This document shows, one piece after another, positions 1-9,648 of a stretch of 64,000 bases of DNA. Under the pieces are notes generated by a model. It searched no databases. It saw only the letters and a list, made by a program, of their open reading frames with translations, and was not told where the DNA came from. The stretch lies in the NCBI RefSeq assembly GCF_021379005.1, contig NZ_CP075171.1:1860001-1924000 (forward strand), written 5' to 3'. Within the stretch, counting starts at the first letter, position 1. Each line of letters begins with the position of its first letter. This DNA comes from Leptodesmis sichuanensis A121. Its GTDB lineage: Bacteria > Cyanobacteriota > Cyanobacteriia > Leptolyngbyales > Leptolyngbyaceae. The translations under genes were made by a program, and so were the position numbers.

Positions 1-1287
1 TGCCGCCAGGGGAGAAGTCAGGGGACGGCGGTTGCTGGGAAAGTTTTGGTAGCAAATCTCAAACTCTCCCCGATTATCGTCATACATCAGTACCAGAAAT
101 CGCTCAGTCTTCAAGCGCTTACATAGTTGCTCAGCCGTTTGCTTGAAAGTGGCTTTCCAATCCTCCTGGTCGTAGATGGAGCGGGCAATTTCAGCCGTTA
201 ATTCCCGATCCTGCTGGATGCGTTCGATCGTCGTTTCCATTTCATCCACAGGAATCGTCAGGGCCAGCATTTGCGCCGCTCCTCGCAGGAATTTTTTCTC
301 CCCCTCACTCCAAATCCGGGGTTCCGTTCCTTCAACCGCCAGAAATCCCATTAATTCGCTCTGAAACAAAATGGGTGCGGCCAGCAGCGATCGTGCCCGA
401 ATTTGTTGCATCAAGCGAGTGGTAGTGTCGGCCTTCAGGGAACTGTGGGCTTCCCCAATGGCCACCAGTTGATCAGCCGCCAGTGCTTGATAAAACCCAC
501 TCACCTCCTGGACGGTAATGCCAGAGGCGGGTTGGTTCATTTCTATGAACCCCGTGTTTTTTGGGCGGTTGCCCACCCGTCGCCAAAAGTAGCGGCGCTC
601 TCGTTCATACCAGTAAATGCTAGTACGGGTTGCCTGAATAAATTCGTGCGTATGGGTAACCACGGCTTCCAGGCGCGGGCCTAAACCTGTGAGCGATCGC
701 AACTTCGCCAGGATCTCTAACAGCGGTTCGTCGGGATGCTTGGTTTGTTGCCGTTGCCACTCCATTTCAATTTTGTACAGGGCAGCGGCAAACTCGCCCA
801 GAATGATCGAAAGGCGAACTTTTTCGTCGGTACGCGGAGCCACGCCCCACCCCGTGGATCCCATTAAGGTGACTCCGTAGCAGCGATCGCGATAGCGAAT
901 CGGAAATACAACAGTACCCTGAATGTCAAACTTCTGGGCAATCTTGCGCCAGTCGCTAATCCGCTGTTCTGCCCGCAGGTCTGGTACGGCAACGGGTCGC
1001 TGCTGAATCACCACTTGTTCCAGAATGTCTCCCGGATTCAGGGTAAACCGTTGCTTGAGGAAGGACAAATCGCCATTGGGTGTGATTCCGCCTTTTCCAA
1101 ACAGGCGATGCTCCAGGCGATCGTACAACCCAATCCAGATCAGGGCGTAATCAAACTCAGTATGCAGATAGTTGATGATTGCATTGACCAGCACATCAGA
1201 ATCTTCCTCTTCCCGCAAGGTTTGCAAGACTCGGCCTAAAGCAACTAACTGCTTTTCGTAGGTATTTGGCTCCTTTTGCTGAACCAT
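1..1287 (-). CDS. GAF-domain sensor protein (partial, 3' end outside window)
   Basis: This reading frame opens at an ATG at 1287 and runs without a stop to the left edge, so only the first 429 codons are visible. The N-terminal part (about residues 15-170) reads as a GAF domain (FDYALIWIGLYD, then VVFPIRYRDRCYGV). A second GAF-like unit follows at about 190-350 (SIYWYERE, then LLAAPILFQSELMGFLAVEG), and a third appears to start near residue 385 (FLVLMYDDN). Tandem GAF proteins in cyanobacteria usually end in a histidine kinase, guanylate cyclase or phosphatase, but the output domain is outside the window. I see no conserved chromophore cysteine that would make it a phytochrome-type sensor. 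Family call is confident, function is not. Confidence 0.8.
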   Translation of the reverse strand, partial: MVQQKEPNTYEKQLVALGRVLQTLREEEDSDVLVNAIINYLHTEFDYALIWIGLYDRLEHRLFGKGGITPNGDLSFLKQRFTLNPGDILEQVVIQQRPVAVPDLRAEQRISDWRKIAQKFDIQGTVVFPIRYRDRCYGVTLMGSTGWGVAPRTDEKVRLSIILGEFAAALYKIEMEWQRQQTKHPDEPLLEILAKLRSLTGLGPRLEAVVTHTHEFIQATRTSIYWYERERRYFWRRVGNRPKNTGFIEMNQPASGITVQEVSGFYQALAADQLVAIGEAHSSLKADTTTRLMQQIRARSLLAAPILFQSELMGFLAVEGTEPRIWSEGEKKFLRGAAQMLALTIPVDEMETTIERIQQDRELTAEIARSIYDQEDWKATFKQTAEQLCKRLKTERFLVLMYDDNRGEFEICYQNFPSNRRPLTSPLAA

Positions 1288-1469
1288 GTTAATAAAACAA
1301 GCTGATAGAAGAATTGAATAGCCACACAAATAATCAATATTGGGAAGAAATCTCTTATCTTCATCCTAATTGAGGCAGCAGGTTAGATTGCAGCTTTGAT
1401 CTGAGAAACAGTTTGAATGGTTGCAGCATTGGTTCGAAAATAGGGCTTGATTCCTCCTAGAATGCCCAC

Positions 1470-2732
1470 ATGGATATTTATCAAGCGCTATTTCGCCCAA
1501 TTTTATTTTCTGGCATCAAAGCTGATCCAGAGTGGTTACATCAACAAAGCTTTAGAGTACTCGGCTGGTTAGATCAAACTGATCACAGTCAATTCAGCCA
1601 CTGGTTACGGGCGCAACTTCACCGCACCTACTGCCTGGACAATCCCCGCCTACAGCAATCCTTGTGGAACATTACCTTTGCTAATCCTCTCGGTCTGGCT
1701 GCCGGATTTGACAAAGATGGGGTAGCTTCTGGCCTCTGGGCTGATTTTGGCTTTGGCTTTGCTGAACTGGGCACCGTTACCTTCTACCCCCAACCCGGCA
1801 ATCCCCGTCCCCGCTTGTTTCGCTTGCTGCCCGATCGGGCCGTCCTGAATCGCATGGGATTTAACAACCAGGGCGCAGCAGTGATGGCAGAGAGGTTGAG
1901 GAAGAGATGGGGGCAAAGGGGAAATGGGGGAGGAGATGCAGGAGATAGAGAAGGTAAGGGAGATGCAACAGAGCCAGCCACTTGCTCATCTTCCCCGTCT
2001 TTCCTATCTTCTCCACCTGCCTCATCCTCCCCATCCTCCCCACCGCCCTCACCCTCTTCCTTCCCGCTGGGGATCAACCTGGGCAAATCCAAAATCACGC
2101 CTCTGGAGGAAGCAGCCCAGGATTATCTGAATAGTTTTCGCCTGCTGCAGGAGTGGGGCGATTATTTTGTGGTCAATGTCAGTTCGCCCAACACGCCGGG
2201 ATTACGATCGCTGCAGGACAAAGCTCAATTAGCTCCCATTCTGCAAGCCTTACAGCAGGAAAACACAGCGCAAAAGCCGCTGCTGGTGAAAATTGCGCCC
2301 GATTTGGAGTGGCAGGCGATCGCCGATGTGCTGGAACTGGCACAGGAGTATCATCTGGCCGGGATCATTGCCACCAACACCACCATTCGGCGAGAGGGTC
2401 TGAAAACTCAGATCATTGAGCAGACGGGCAAGCCTGTGACCGAGGAAGCGGGTGGCATCAGTGGTGCTCCGATAAGAGCGCGATCGACAGAAGTGATTCG
2501 CTTCATCTACAAAGAAACCCAGGGCCAGCTTCCGATTATCGGCGTTGGTGGTATTTTCACGGCAGCAGATGCCTGGGAAAAAATCACCGCTGGAGCCAGC
2601 CTGATCCAGGTCTACACCGGCTGGATTTACGAAGGCCCCTGGATGGTACGGCGAATTCTTCAGGGGCTGCTGCAAAAGCTGGATGCCGAAGGGCTGGAGT
2701 CGATCCAGCAAGCGGTAGGAAAGGGGAATTAA
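1470..2732 (+). CDS. pyrD: Dihydroorotate dehydrogenase (quinone), class 2
   Basis: Oxidises dihydroorotate to orotate in pyrimidine synthesis, passing electrons to quinone at the membrane. The FMN barrel is clear: GFDKDG near residue 77, the class 2 serine in [10 protein letters not shown] near 236, IATNTT, then GVGGIF and the phosphate site. The N-terminal helices expected of the membrane-associated class 2 enzyme are present. The protein is 420 aa, longer than the usual 340-380, because of a low-complexity insertion (about residues 142-200, rich in G/R/D then S/P) made from a purine-rich then pyrimidine-rich stretch of DNA. The TAA stop at 2730-2732 is also the first three bases of a 73-bp dispersed repeat. 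Confidence 0.95.
   Translation: MDIYQALFRPILFSGIKADPEWLHQQSFRVLGWLDQTDHSQFSHWLRAQLHRTYCLDNPRLQQSLWNITFANPLGLAAGFDKDGVASGLWADFGFGFAELGTVTFYPQPGNPRPRLFRLLPDRAVLNRMGFNNQGAAVMAERLRKRWGQRGNGGGDAGDREGKGDATEPATCSSSPSFLSSPPASSSPSSPPPSPSSFPLGINLGKSKITPLEEAAQDYLNSFRLLQEWGDYFVVNVSSPNTPGLRSLQDKAQLAPILQALQQENTAQKPLLVKIAPDLEWQAIADVLELAQEYHLAGIIATNTTIRREGLKTQIIEQTGKPVTEEAGGISGAPIRARSTEVIRFIYKETQGQLPIIGVGGIFTAADAWEKITAGASLIQVYTGWIYEGPWMVRRILQGLLQKLDAEGLESIQQAVGKGN
1890..2075. repeat. Purine/pyrimidine imperfect inverted repeat inside pyrD
   Basis: A G/A-rich half (about 1890-1975) is followed by a C/T-rich half (about 1985-2070). The reverse complement of the second half resembles the first (runs such as GGGGGAGGAGATG against GGGGAGGATGAGG), so the segment could fold into a long imperfect hairpin. 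It keeps the reading frame and adds roughly 55-60 residues of low-complexity sequence to PyrD. Confidence 0.6.
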
Positions 2733-2802
2733 ACCTTGTCCAAGTCCAGAACCGGAGTTTCTCTGATCGGAAAACGACCGTTCTCTAGCTGGACTTGGTT
2801 TA
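2730..2802 (+). repeat. 73-bp palindromic dispersed repeat, copy A
   Basis: Begins TAAACCTTGTCCAAGTCC and ends GCTGGACTTGGTTTA, so the ends are inverted repeats. The centre (AACCGGAG ... GATCGG ... CGACCGTT) is partly self-complementary. Five other copies lie in this window. This one supplies the pyrD stop codon. Confidence 0.85.
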
Positions 2803-2809
2803 GTTATAG

Positions 2810-2885
2810 GTTTTGAGTTCTGAGTTTTAAGTTGGGGATATCAACTAAGAACTTAAAACTTAAAACTCAAAACTTATAACTTAAT
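2810..2885. repeat. Inverted heptanucleotide repeats between pyrD and argB
   Basis: Units of GTTTTGA/GTTCTGA/GTTTTAA at 2810-2832 face units of ACTTAAA/ACTCAAA/ACTTATA at 2851-2885. The two tracts are complementary and could form a stem of about 24 bp. Short tandemly repeated heptamers (STRRs) are typical of filamentous cyanobacteria. It sits between two convergent genes and may act as a two-way terminator, although there is no classical GC stem. Confidence 0.7.
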
Positions 2886-2894
2886 AACTTATAA

Positions 2895-3791
2895 CTATCT
2901 TGCAAACCCTGATGCCACAATCATCGAGCCGATCCCGGTGTCGGTGAAGATTTCCAGGAGCAGAGAGTGGGGGAGGCGACCGTCGATGATATGGGCGGCA
3001 CGGACTCCCTGGGCCAGCGATCGCACACAGCAATTGACTTTGGGAATCATGCCACCAGATACTACTCCTTCCTCGATTAACCTGCGAGCATCGGAAATAT
3101 CCAGGCGGGGAATCAGGGTTGAGCGGTCTTTGTAATCTCGCAAAATGCCTGCGGTGTCGGTTAATAGGATTAATTTTTCGGCTCCCAAAGCAGCGGCAAT
3201 TTCTCCAGCTACAGTATCGGCATTAATGTTGTAAGGTTGTCCCGTTTCGTCAGCAGCCACACTGGAGATCACCGGAATATGGCCCGAATTGACCAGGGCT
3301 TCTACCAGCCTGGTATTAACGGTCTGCACCTCTCCCACAAACCCCACTCCTTCCGCATCTGAGGGACGGGCTGTAATCAGATTGCCGTCTTTGCCGCAAA
3401 TGCCGACTGCCGATCCCCCTTCCTGGTTAATCAGGGACACAATTTCCTTATTCACCCGGCCCACCAACACCATTTCCACCACTTCCATCGTAGGTGCATC
3501 GGTGACTCGCAGGCCATTTTTGAACTGCGCCTCGATCCCCAGCTTATCCAGCCACGTATTAATTTCTGGCCCTCCTCCATGTACCAAGACCGGACGCAAT
3601 CCTACACAGGACATAAAGACCACATCCCGAATCACCTGATCCTTCAGGATGCTGTCCTTCATAGCCGCGCCACCATACTTGACGACGATCGTTTTGCCAG
3701 CAAACTGCTGAATGTAGGGCAACGCTTCACTCAGAATCTGAGCACGGAGGGCAGCATCCTGGTGAGTAGTTTCGATCTCGTAAGTAGTCAT
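2895..3791 (-). CDS. argB: Acetylglutamate kinase
   Basis: Phosphorylates N-acetylglutamate in the second step of arginine synthesis. In cyanobacteria the enzyme is hexameric and is relieved of arginine inhibition by PII (GlnB). Visible landmarks are the nucleotide-binding VKYGGAAM near residue 40, [35 protein letters not shown] and [10 protein letters not shown], ending in GGMIPKV and HIIDGR. I chose the ATG at 3791 (MTTYEIET) because family members start just before the ILSEALPY helix. An upstream in-frame ATG at 3818 would add nine residues. The N-terminal helix needed for PII-regulated hexamers is present. Confidence 0.95.
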   Translation of the reverse strand: MTTYEIETTHQDAALRAQILSEALPYIQQFAGKTIVVKYGGAAMKDSILKDQVIRDVVFMSCVGLRPVLVHGGGPEINTWLDKLGIEAQFKNGLRVTDAPTMEVVEMVLVGRVNKEIVSLINQEGGSAVGICGKDGNLITARPSDAEGVGFVGEVQTVNTRLVEALVNSGHIPVISSVAADETGQPYNINADTVAGEIAAALGAEKLILLTDTAGILRDYKDRSTLIPRLDISDARRLIEEGVVSGGMIPKVNCCVRSLAQGVRAAHIIDGRLPHSLLLEIFTDTGIGSMIVASGFAR

Positions 3792-3928
3792 GGTCGATTG
3801 TCCGGAAAAAGGGGTCATTTGCAGTTTAGAAGAGTCTGCCCCTGATCAACAATCGAAAACCCGCAGCAAAACTCCTATGTCAGGAAACCCACGTTTTTAG
3901 GATCTCTTTAGAAGTTGAGAGTTGAGGA

Positions 3929-3960
3929 ATTTTGGATTTTAGATTTTGGATTTTGGATTT
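3929..3960. repeat. Heptanucleotide repeat ATTTTGG x4
   Basis: Four units of ATTTTGG/ATTTTAG in tandem between argB and the carotenoid oxygenase gene, followed by a short C/T-rich stretch with TAATCCC repeats. This is an STRR-type tract. Confidence 0.75.
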
Positions 3961-3973
3961 CTCCCCCCGATCC

Positions 3974-5512
3974 CTAATCCCTAATCCCAAACACCTCCGT
4001 CGTAAAATTTCCATGCAGTCCATAGGGAACATGGTGCTTCAAATGCAAGCGGGCCACGACAGATAGATCGCGGGCATCCAGAATCACCAGATCGGAGCGA
4101 TCGCGGGTGCTATCAAATACCAGCGTCAGGATCCAGCCGTCATCCTCAGCTCCGGTTAGCTGGTAGAGATTGGGTGAGCGGGGAACAAACACCGGTTCAC
4201 CAACATAGCCCCAGGGTGCGGCACTCCAGAGGTAGCGATCGCCCGATTCCACATCCACTTTCAAAATAGCTTGATTGGGAGCGTTGCCAGTCGGTGCATG
4301 AGCCGCTCCCAGATAAAGATAGCGGTACGATCGCCCCACCTTCGCCGGATGCAGAGAGGGAAACTCACAGCAACGACTCTCCAGCCTGCGACGAGTGATT
4401 TCGCCCGTTGTCAAATTCATTCGGAAGCGCCAGAGTTGCCCCGGATCCAGAGCCTCAAAATCTACCTCCCGAAAATCCCCATCAGGATCTACCGAGGGCA
4501 GAGACTCATAGCAAATCGAATCCACCACCACTTCGTCCCCATCCTCAAACGCATTCGCGTGATGGAACACGAATCCCGACGGCACTTCCAGAATCCGAGC
4601 TTGCCCCTTTTCCGATCCCCGATCCCCGATTCCCGATTCTCGATCGCCCTGCCTGGGCACCAAGACAACCCGCGTCGGCTTATCGGCCTGAAATTGAATA
4701 CACTCCCCTGCCGATCGCAATCCCACCAGGAAGGGTAGCGGATTGAAGCTGACTGGGTTCTGGAAAAAGATGCCGTAGTGAGGGGTGATGGCAAAGTCGT
4801 GGATAAAGGCAAAACCGGGGACGATCGCAGAGTGCTGGCGCTGTAACTGTCCCGCTCGATCGAACTCATAGAGGGTGAGATCAGAGGACAGGCCCGTCTT
4901 CAGGGAGAAATTCACCAGACAGGGATTGCCATCATCCAACTCGCAGGCTGGATCAACCCAGGGATGGGCAGCAAAGGCATCTCCCGGTTGCAGCAGCCCA
5001 TCCAGGTCATCCAATCCCAGGGTGTCCAGGGTATCAGGGTCAAGGCGATGGGGTTCTGCCGCCTCCCAGAGAGCCAACAGTTTGCCGCCCCAGTAGATCA
5101 CATTGGTGTTGGCAATATTTTTCAAGCGGAAGTCCAGCAGGTTGGCCCACCAGCCCCCTGGCTTATCGGTGCCAAACACCCCCCGGTAGAGAATGCGTCC
5201 GGCCTTTTGTTCCGCCAGATACCCTGCGGTACGAACGTAGCGATTCCGAAAATGGGCACGACCATTGGAAAAAGCGATCGCACAGACCATACCATCGCCA
5301 TCAAAGGGATGCTGCAATCGCTGACCATTGATTTCAAATAACCCAGGACCATTCCGAAACAGCGTGCCTTTCAGATCGGCAGGAATCTCTCCATCGACCT
5401 CATCAATCCAGTAATCAAATTCTTCTGTAAGCGAACGATAGCCCCGTTGCCAATCTTCCCGGCAGTATGAATGCTCAGAGATTTGGGGCCGCGTTAATTC
5501 AACGTTAGTCAT
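3974..5512 (-). CDS. Carotenoid oxygenase (RPE65/apocarotenoid cleavage family)
   Basis: A seven-bladed propeller non-haem iron dioxygenase that cleaves carotenoids or apocarotenoids. The four iron-binding histidines are recognisable: AHPWVD near residue 186, FIHDFAIT near 237, FHHANAFED near 319 and LHGNF near 500. The start has the family signature GEIPADLKGTLFRNGPG. At 512 aa it is slightly longer than the usual 480-490, because a heptanucleotide repeat adds a DRESGIGDRGSEKG-like loop at about residues 288-302. Closest in character to the cyanobacterial apocarotenoid-15,15'-oxygenase (Diox1) group. The substrate cannot be decided from sequence. Confidence 0.9.
   Translation of the reverse strand: MTNVELTRPQISEHSYCREDWQRGYRSLTEEFDYWIDEVDGEIPADLKGTLFRNGPGLFEINGQRLQHPFDGDGMVCAIAFSNGRAHFRNRYVRTAGYLAEQKAGRILYRGVFGTDKPGGWWANLLDFRLKNIANTNVIYWGGKLLALWEAAEPHRLDPDTLDTLGLDDLDGLLQPGDAFAAHPWVDPACELDDGNPCLVNFSLKTGLSSDLTLYEFDRAGQLQRQHSAIVPGFAFIHDFAITPHYGIFFQNPVSFNPLPFLVGLRSAGECIQFQADKPTRVVLVPRQGDRESGIGDRGSEKGQARILEVPSGFVFHHANAFEDGDEVVVDSICYESLPSVDPDGDFREVDFEALDPGQLWRFRMNLTTGEITRRRLESRCCEFPSLHPAKVGRSYRYLYLGAAHAPTGNAPNQAILKVDVESGDRYLWSAAPWGYVGEPVFVPRSPNLYQLTGAEDDGWILTLVFDSTRDRSDLVILDARDLSVVARLHLKHHVPYGLHGNFTTEVFGIRD
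4611..4645. repeat. Heptanucleotide repeat CCCGATY x5 inside a coding sequence
   Basis: Five consecutive seven-base units (TCCGATC, CCCGATC, CCCGATT, CCCGATT, CTCGATC) lie within the carotenoid oxygenase gene, and the reading frame is kept. Read on the coding strand they give the charged, glycine-rich loop between two conserved blades. Confidence 0.85.
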
Positions 5513-5552
5513 AATTTGTCTTGCAGCAGAGAAAGGGTTAAGTTCTGAGTTT

Positions 5553-5625
5553 TAAACCTTGTCCAAGTCCAGAACCGGAGTTTCTCTGATCGGAAAACGA
5601 CCGTTCTTTAGCTGGACTTGGTTTA
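5553..5625 (+). repeat. 73-bp palindromic dispersed repeat, copy B
   Basis: Nearly identical to copy A (one or two base changes near CGTTCTTTAG). It is flanked on both sides by GTTCTGAGTTTT-like heptamer sequence and lies between the carotenoid oxygenase and BT1 transporter genes. Confidence 0.85.
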
Positions 5626-5754
5626 AGTTTTGAGTTTTCAGTGGTTAGTGGGGAAGTTGATTCAGTTGTCAATTGCAAGGCATGATGAATCGCAACGATT
5701 CTCTAAGTCTTCAGTCAACTGAGAATTAAGAACTTAAACCTTCCCCTATTCCCT

Positions 5755-7212
5755 TCACTCTTCAACAGGTTCCGGCTCCCGCGGCGGGGAGACAAACTCG
5801 GTCAAGAGGTCGGGTAAAAAGGGTTGCGCCAGGTGCTTGGAGGCCGAAGAATCCAGTTCCAATGCCGTTGTCGGCTGTAAATGAGCTTCAACTGGTTCAG
5901 CCGCTGGCGTTGCTTCAGCACCGGGAAGCCAGCCCAACAGGGGGAGGGGGAGCAGTGTTGTGAGGTTGGTAATGACAACCAGGAGAGCCAGGTTGCTGAA
6001 ATTGTTTTCTGTAATGCCGAACCAGTGCATCAGGACAGCACCGGACTCGTAGGACAGTAAACCTGCCAGATTGACTACTGACATCAGCAAGGCAAATAGA
6101 GTGGCTTCCACTCCTGGAGGGCAGAGTCGTGCAGCCAATACCAGGACGGGCATGAAGGCAATCTGGCCCATTACCGTCAATACCAGATTATCTCCCAGGC
6201 TGAACCACTGATCGCTAATGCCCAAAGCGCGGTTGGTGTGCGTAACCAGAAGCAAGGTGGACAGACCGAGAACGGCAGAAATCACCGTAGACCAGCCAAA
6301 AATCACCCGGAAGGGGACAGCCTTGAGAAACCGCTGAAACACCCAGACTCCCAACAGAGAGGCAATGCTGGTCACCAGTCTGACTCGTCCCAAAAATTCT
6401 GGGGCAAATCCCAGTTCGTTTGTGGTGAAGAAGAAAAAGGCGGATTCTGCTGTGGGAGTGGCCTGCCAGAGAAACAAAAACGCCGTGGGCAGCCAGATCG
6501 ACTTTTGAGTGACGGCATGGCGTAGATGTTTTAACTGATTGCCCACAACTGACCAGTTGGCGGGTTCCGTCAGGCGAGCTTCACTAATGCTCCAGGCCAC
6601 CAGAGAGACAAATAAGGGAAAGATGGCCGTAACAGCAAATACAGTGCGGGTGGAAAAATGCTCCAGTAACCAACCACTCAAATAAGCCGTAAATAAGCCT
6701 CCCGCTGCCGAGGTGCCCCAACAGAGGGATTGGAGAGAACCTGCATCGCCGACCGATTCGACCCGCGCCCGTTCAACGACGATCGAGTCCACAATCACAT
6801 CACTGAAGGCCACGGACAGGGAACTGAGGGCGATCGCCAGGGTTGCCGCCCACGGGGCATGGACGACAGTGGCCAGGGCCAACCACGCCAGTGCCCCTAA
6901 AATCCCTGACAAAACCAGGTAAGGGCGACGGCGATACCCAAAAATCGGCAAACCATCGGAAATAAATCCAAATAGAGGTTTGACCATCCAGGGCAGGGCG
7001 GCAATTCCAACCAGGGCAGACACCTCAGCCGGACTCAAGCCTAATTCATCTTTCAAGAAGAAACTGATGGCTAACCGGGCCAGACCCACAATGCCCTGAA
7101 CAAAGTAAACCAGCAGGATAGCCAGCAACTCCGCACTGGGTTCGTGACCAAAGAAAATTTTCTCGGTGAGTGAGGCTTTGAGTTTAGCGAAACCAGAGGA
7201 AGAAACAATCAT
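5755..7212 (-). CDS. BT1-family (folate/biopterin-type) MFS transporter
   Basis: A polytopic membrane protein of about 485 aa with some twelve predicted hydrophobic segments. It opens with LLVYFVQGIVGLARLAISFF and has the BT1 hallmark region ALPWMVKPLFGFISDGLP...YRRRPYL near residues 75-105. BT1 proteins of plants, protists and cyanobacteria carry folates or pterins, and the Synechocystis member transports folate. I prefer the ATG at 7212 (MIVSSSG) because homologues begin close to the first membrane segment. The longer frame from 7248 adds twelve residues. The C-terminal tail (about 60 residues, acidic and proline-rich) is not conserved. Confidence 0.85.
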   Translation of the reverse strand: MIVSSSGFAKLKASLTEKIFFGHEPSAELLAILLVYFVQGIVGLARLAISFFLKDELGLSPAEVSALVGIAALPWMVKPLFGFISDGLPIFGYRRRPYLVLSGILGALAWLALATVVHAPWAATLAIALSSLSVAFSDVIVDSIVVERARVESVGDAGSLQSLCWGTSAAGGLFTAYLSGWLLEHFSTRTVFAVTAIFPLFVSLVAWSISEARLTEPANWSVVGNQLKHLRHAVTQKSIWLPTAFLFLWQATPTAESAFFFFTTNELGFAPEFLGRVRLVTSIASLLGVWVFQRFLKAVPFRVIFGWSTVISAVLGLSTLLLVTHTNRALGISDQWFSLGDNLVLTVMGQIAFMPVLVLAARLCPPGVEATLFALLMSVVNLAGLLSYESGAVLMHWFGITENNFSNLALLVVITNLTTLLPLPLLGWLPGAEATPAAEPVEAHLQPTTALELDSSASKHLAQPFLPDLLTEFVSPPREPEPVEE

Positions 7213-7368
7213 TGATAATTTGTAACATTGTTTATCAATTCCCCCCATGATAACGTCTTGCTCACAAGAGGTCAGCCACGACGATGCTCAGGGAGAACAA
7301 TTAATCCTCCGTAATTCAATGTCCGTCTGCGGTAGAGGGCCGCGGGCAAGAATTCATATTTTTTGAGA

Positions 7369-8598
7369 TCAGGTAGCTTGAATCGCCGCGATCGCCGCTT
7401 CCAGAGCGATCGCTACATGAGTCCAGTGAGTGCCCCCCTGACAGAACACGATGTAGGGTTCCCGCAGCGGGCCATCGGCTGAAAATTCCGAGGTGCTGCC
7501 ATCAATGAAGGTACCTCCCGCCATTACCAGTTCACTTTCATAACCGGGCATCGCTGCAGGAACGGGATCCAGGTAGGAACCGATCGGGGATTGCTGTTGG
7601 ATGGCCCGACAGAAGGCTTTCAGTTTGGCGGGAGAGCCTAATTGAATCGCCTGAATCACATCCCGACGGGGAGCCATTGGTAACGGATTGACGGGATAAC
7701 CGAGGCGATCGAACACATAGGCCATTAGATGATTACCCTTCATCGCTTCACCGACCATTTGAGGAGCCAGAAACAGTCCCTGGAACAGCAACCGATTTTG
7801 CTCAAAGGTGGCTCCTCCCGAACTGCCAATGCCAGGAGCGGTGAGGCGGCAGGTCGCTTGTTCCACCAACTCCGATCGTCCAGCCACATATCCGCCCGCC
7901 GTGACGATCGTTCCCCCCGGATTTTTAATCAACGACCCGGCCATCAGGTCTGCTCCAACGGCAGTTGGCTCTACGGTTTCAATAAATTCGCCATAGCAGT
8001 TATCGACAAAACAGATCGTGTCGGGATTTTGTTGTTTTACCAGCGTCACAATCTTTGCGATGTCCGCGATCGCCAGACTGGAACGCCAGGAGTAGCCACA
8101 GGAACGTTGAATCAAAACTAATCGAGTATGGGGCTTGATAGCTGTACTCAATGCCTGCCAGTCGATCGTTCCCTGCTCGGTTAACTCTAATTGCCGATAC
8201 CGGATACCAAACTCAGCCAGCGACCCCTGATGCTGCCCCCGCAAACCAATCACTTCTTCCAAGGTGTCGTAGGGCGCACCGGCCACGGCTAACATTTCAT
8301 CTCCTGGTCGCAGGACTCCATAGAGGGCACAGGCGATCGCGTGGGTTCCTGAGACAAACTGCACCCGCACGGCTGCCGCTTCTGCCCCCATCACTTCGGC
8401 AAACACCTGATCCAACACCTGCCGTCCTAAATCATCATGACCGTAGCCCGTGACTCCAGCAAAGTGGTGGGGGCCAACCCGATACTTACAAAATGCTGAT
8501 AGGACTCGCTTCAGGTTTTCCTTGACCTGGGAGTCAATACCAGAAAAAATCAGGGATAGTGCCTTTTCGGCCTCTGCGATCAAATCCGATCCGTTCAT
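7369..8598 (-). CDS. PLP-dependent methionine gamma-lyase/aluminium-resistance family protein
   Basis: 409 aa, fold-type I PLP enzyme. FVSGTHAIACAL is the cofactor-phosphate region, ICFVDNCYGEFIE holds the PLP-pairing aspartate, and GSLIKNPGG has the Schiff-base lysine. It matches the family annotated as methionine gamma-lyase or 'aluminium resistance protein' (YnbB type), found widely in cyanobacteria and Firmicutes. The real substrate of this family is poorly defined, so the label should be read as a family name. It stands alone, divergent from the desaturase gene. Confidence 0.85.
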   Translation of the reverse strand: MNGSDLIAEAEKALSLIFSGIDSQVKENLKRVLSAFCKYRVGPHHFAGVTGYGHDDLGRQVLDQVFAEVMGAEAAAVRVQFVSGTHAIACALYGVLRPGDEMLAVAGAPYDTLEEVIGLRGQHQGSLAEFGIRYRQLELTEQGTIDWQALSTAIKPHTRLVLIQRSCGYSWRSSLAIADIAKIVTLVKQQNPDTICFVDNCYGEFIETVEPTAVGADLMAGSLIKNPGGTIVTAGGYVAGRSELVEQATCRLTAPGIGSSGGATFEQNRLLFQGLFLAPQMVGEAMKGNHLMAYVFDRLGYPVNPLPMAPRRDVIQAIQLGSPAKLKAFCRAIQQQSPIGSYLDPVPAAMPGYESELVMAGGTFIDGSTSEFSADGPLREPYIVFCQGGTHWTHVAIALEAAIAAIQAT

Positions 8599-8739
8599 GG
8601 TTCCTCACTCATTCAACAAACATCCTAAATCTCTATAAAGTTTTCTCTCACCGGGGGGACAAATCTATTTGAATGTTCCTGTTTACAATGAATGAGTTTT
8701 GGCCTGGGCGGGCACTGTAAATTTCTTCGGGACGAATGC

Positions 8740-9555
8740 ATGACTGTTGCAACTTCAAATAAACTCCAACCAGACTGGGCCATTATCGCCTATATGGCGT
8801 TCCTGCATCTGGGCGCATTGGCCGCCTTCTTGCCAGGCACCTTTAGCTGGTCAGCCGTGGGACTGGCTGTGTTTCTCCACTGGGTAACGGGCGGACTGGG
8901 GATTACTCTAGGGTTTCATCGCCTGGTGACCCATCGCAGTTTTCAGACTCCCAAGTGGTTAGAGTACTTCCTGGTATTCTGCGGTACCTTATCCTGTCAG
9001 GGTGGCCCGATCGAGTGGGTAGGAATGCACCGTATCCATCACCTGCACTCCGATCAAAATGCGGATCCCCATGATTCGACTAAAGGGTTCTGGTGGAGCC
9101 ACATGGGTTGGATGCTGTATGAGTTGCCTGTCCGGGAAGATATTCCTCGTTTCACACGGGATATTGCCGACGATCCGTTCTACCGATTTTGCCAAAACTA
9201 TTTCATTCCCATTCAGGTAGCTTTCGGCGTGTTGCTGTACTTCCTGGGCGGCTGGCCCTTCGTCGTTTGGGGAATTTTCGTCCGCATCGTGGTGGTCTTT
9301 CATTGCACCTGGTTAGTCAATAGCGCCACCCATTTATTCGGCTACCAGACTTATGAATCTGGCGATCGCTCTACCAACTGCTGGTGGGTAGCCCTGATGA
9401 CCTATGGTGAAGGCTGGCACAATAACCACCACGCCTTCCAACACTCCGCCCGTCACGGTCTGCAATGGTGGGAAATCGACCTCACCTGGATGACCATCCA
9501 ACTCCTGCAAACCCTGGGACTGGCTACAAAGGTCAAGCTAGTCGAGAAGGAGTAA
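8740..9555 (+). CDS. desC: Acyl-lipid delta-9-type fatty acid desaturase
   Basis: 271 aa membrane diiron desaturase. The three histidine boxes are HRLVTH near residue 62, HRIHH near 97 and HNNHH near 227, and the conserved GEGWHNNHHAF signature is present. Hydrophobic pairs of membrane segments lie around residues 12-55 and 150-190. It introduces the first double bond into acyl chains of membrane lipids. I chose the ATG at 8740 (MTVATSN), which matches the usual DesC N-terminus. An upstream ATG in frame at 8692 adds 16 unlikely residues. The symbol reflects the delta-9 subgroup and is likely, not certain. Confidence 0.85.
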   Translation: MTVATSNKLQPDWAIIAYMAFLHLGALAAFLPGTFSWSAVGLAVFLHWVTGGLGITLGFHRLVTHRSFQTPKWLEYFLVFCGTLSCQGGPIEWVGMHRIHHLHSDQNADPHDSTKGFWWSHMGWMLYELPVREDIPRFTRDIADDPFYRFCQNYFIPIQVAFGVLLYFLGGWPFVVWGIFVRIVVVFHCTWLVNSATHLFGYQTYESGDRSTNCWWVALMTYGEGWHNNHHAFQHSARHGLQWWEIDLTWMTIQLLQTLGLATKVKLVEKE

Positions 9556-9648
9556 GTTTTAAGTGTTGAGTTCTAAGTTTTGAGCCATTAGAGGGTAGTT
9601 GGCTGAGATAATCTCAGACCTAACCCCCAACCCCGTTCCCTAAACTAC

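Noticed and set aside
2810-2885. Possible CRISPR array in the repeated heptamer region
   Set aside because: Repeat units are 7 bp with no spacers, so these are STRRs. No CRISPR array with 25-40-bp repeats and spacers was seen anywhere in the window.
4271-4738. A 155-codon plus-strand frame
   Set aside because: Antisense to the carotenoid oxygenase gene. No coding character.
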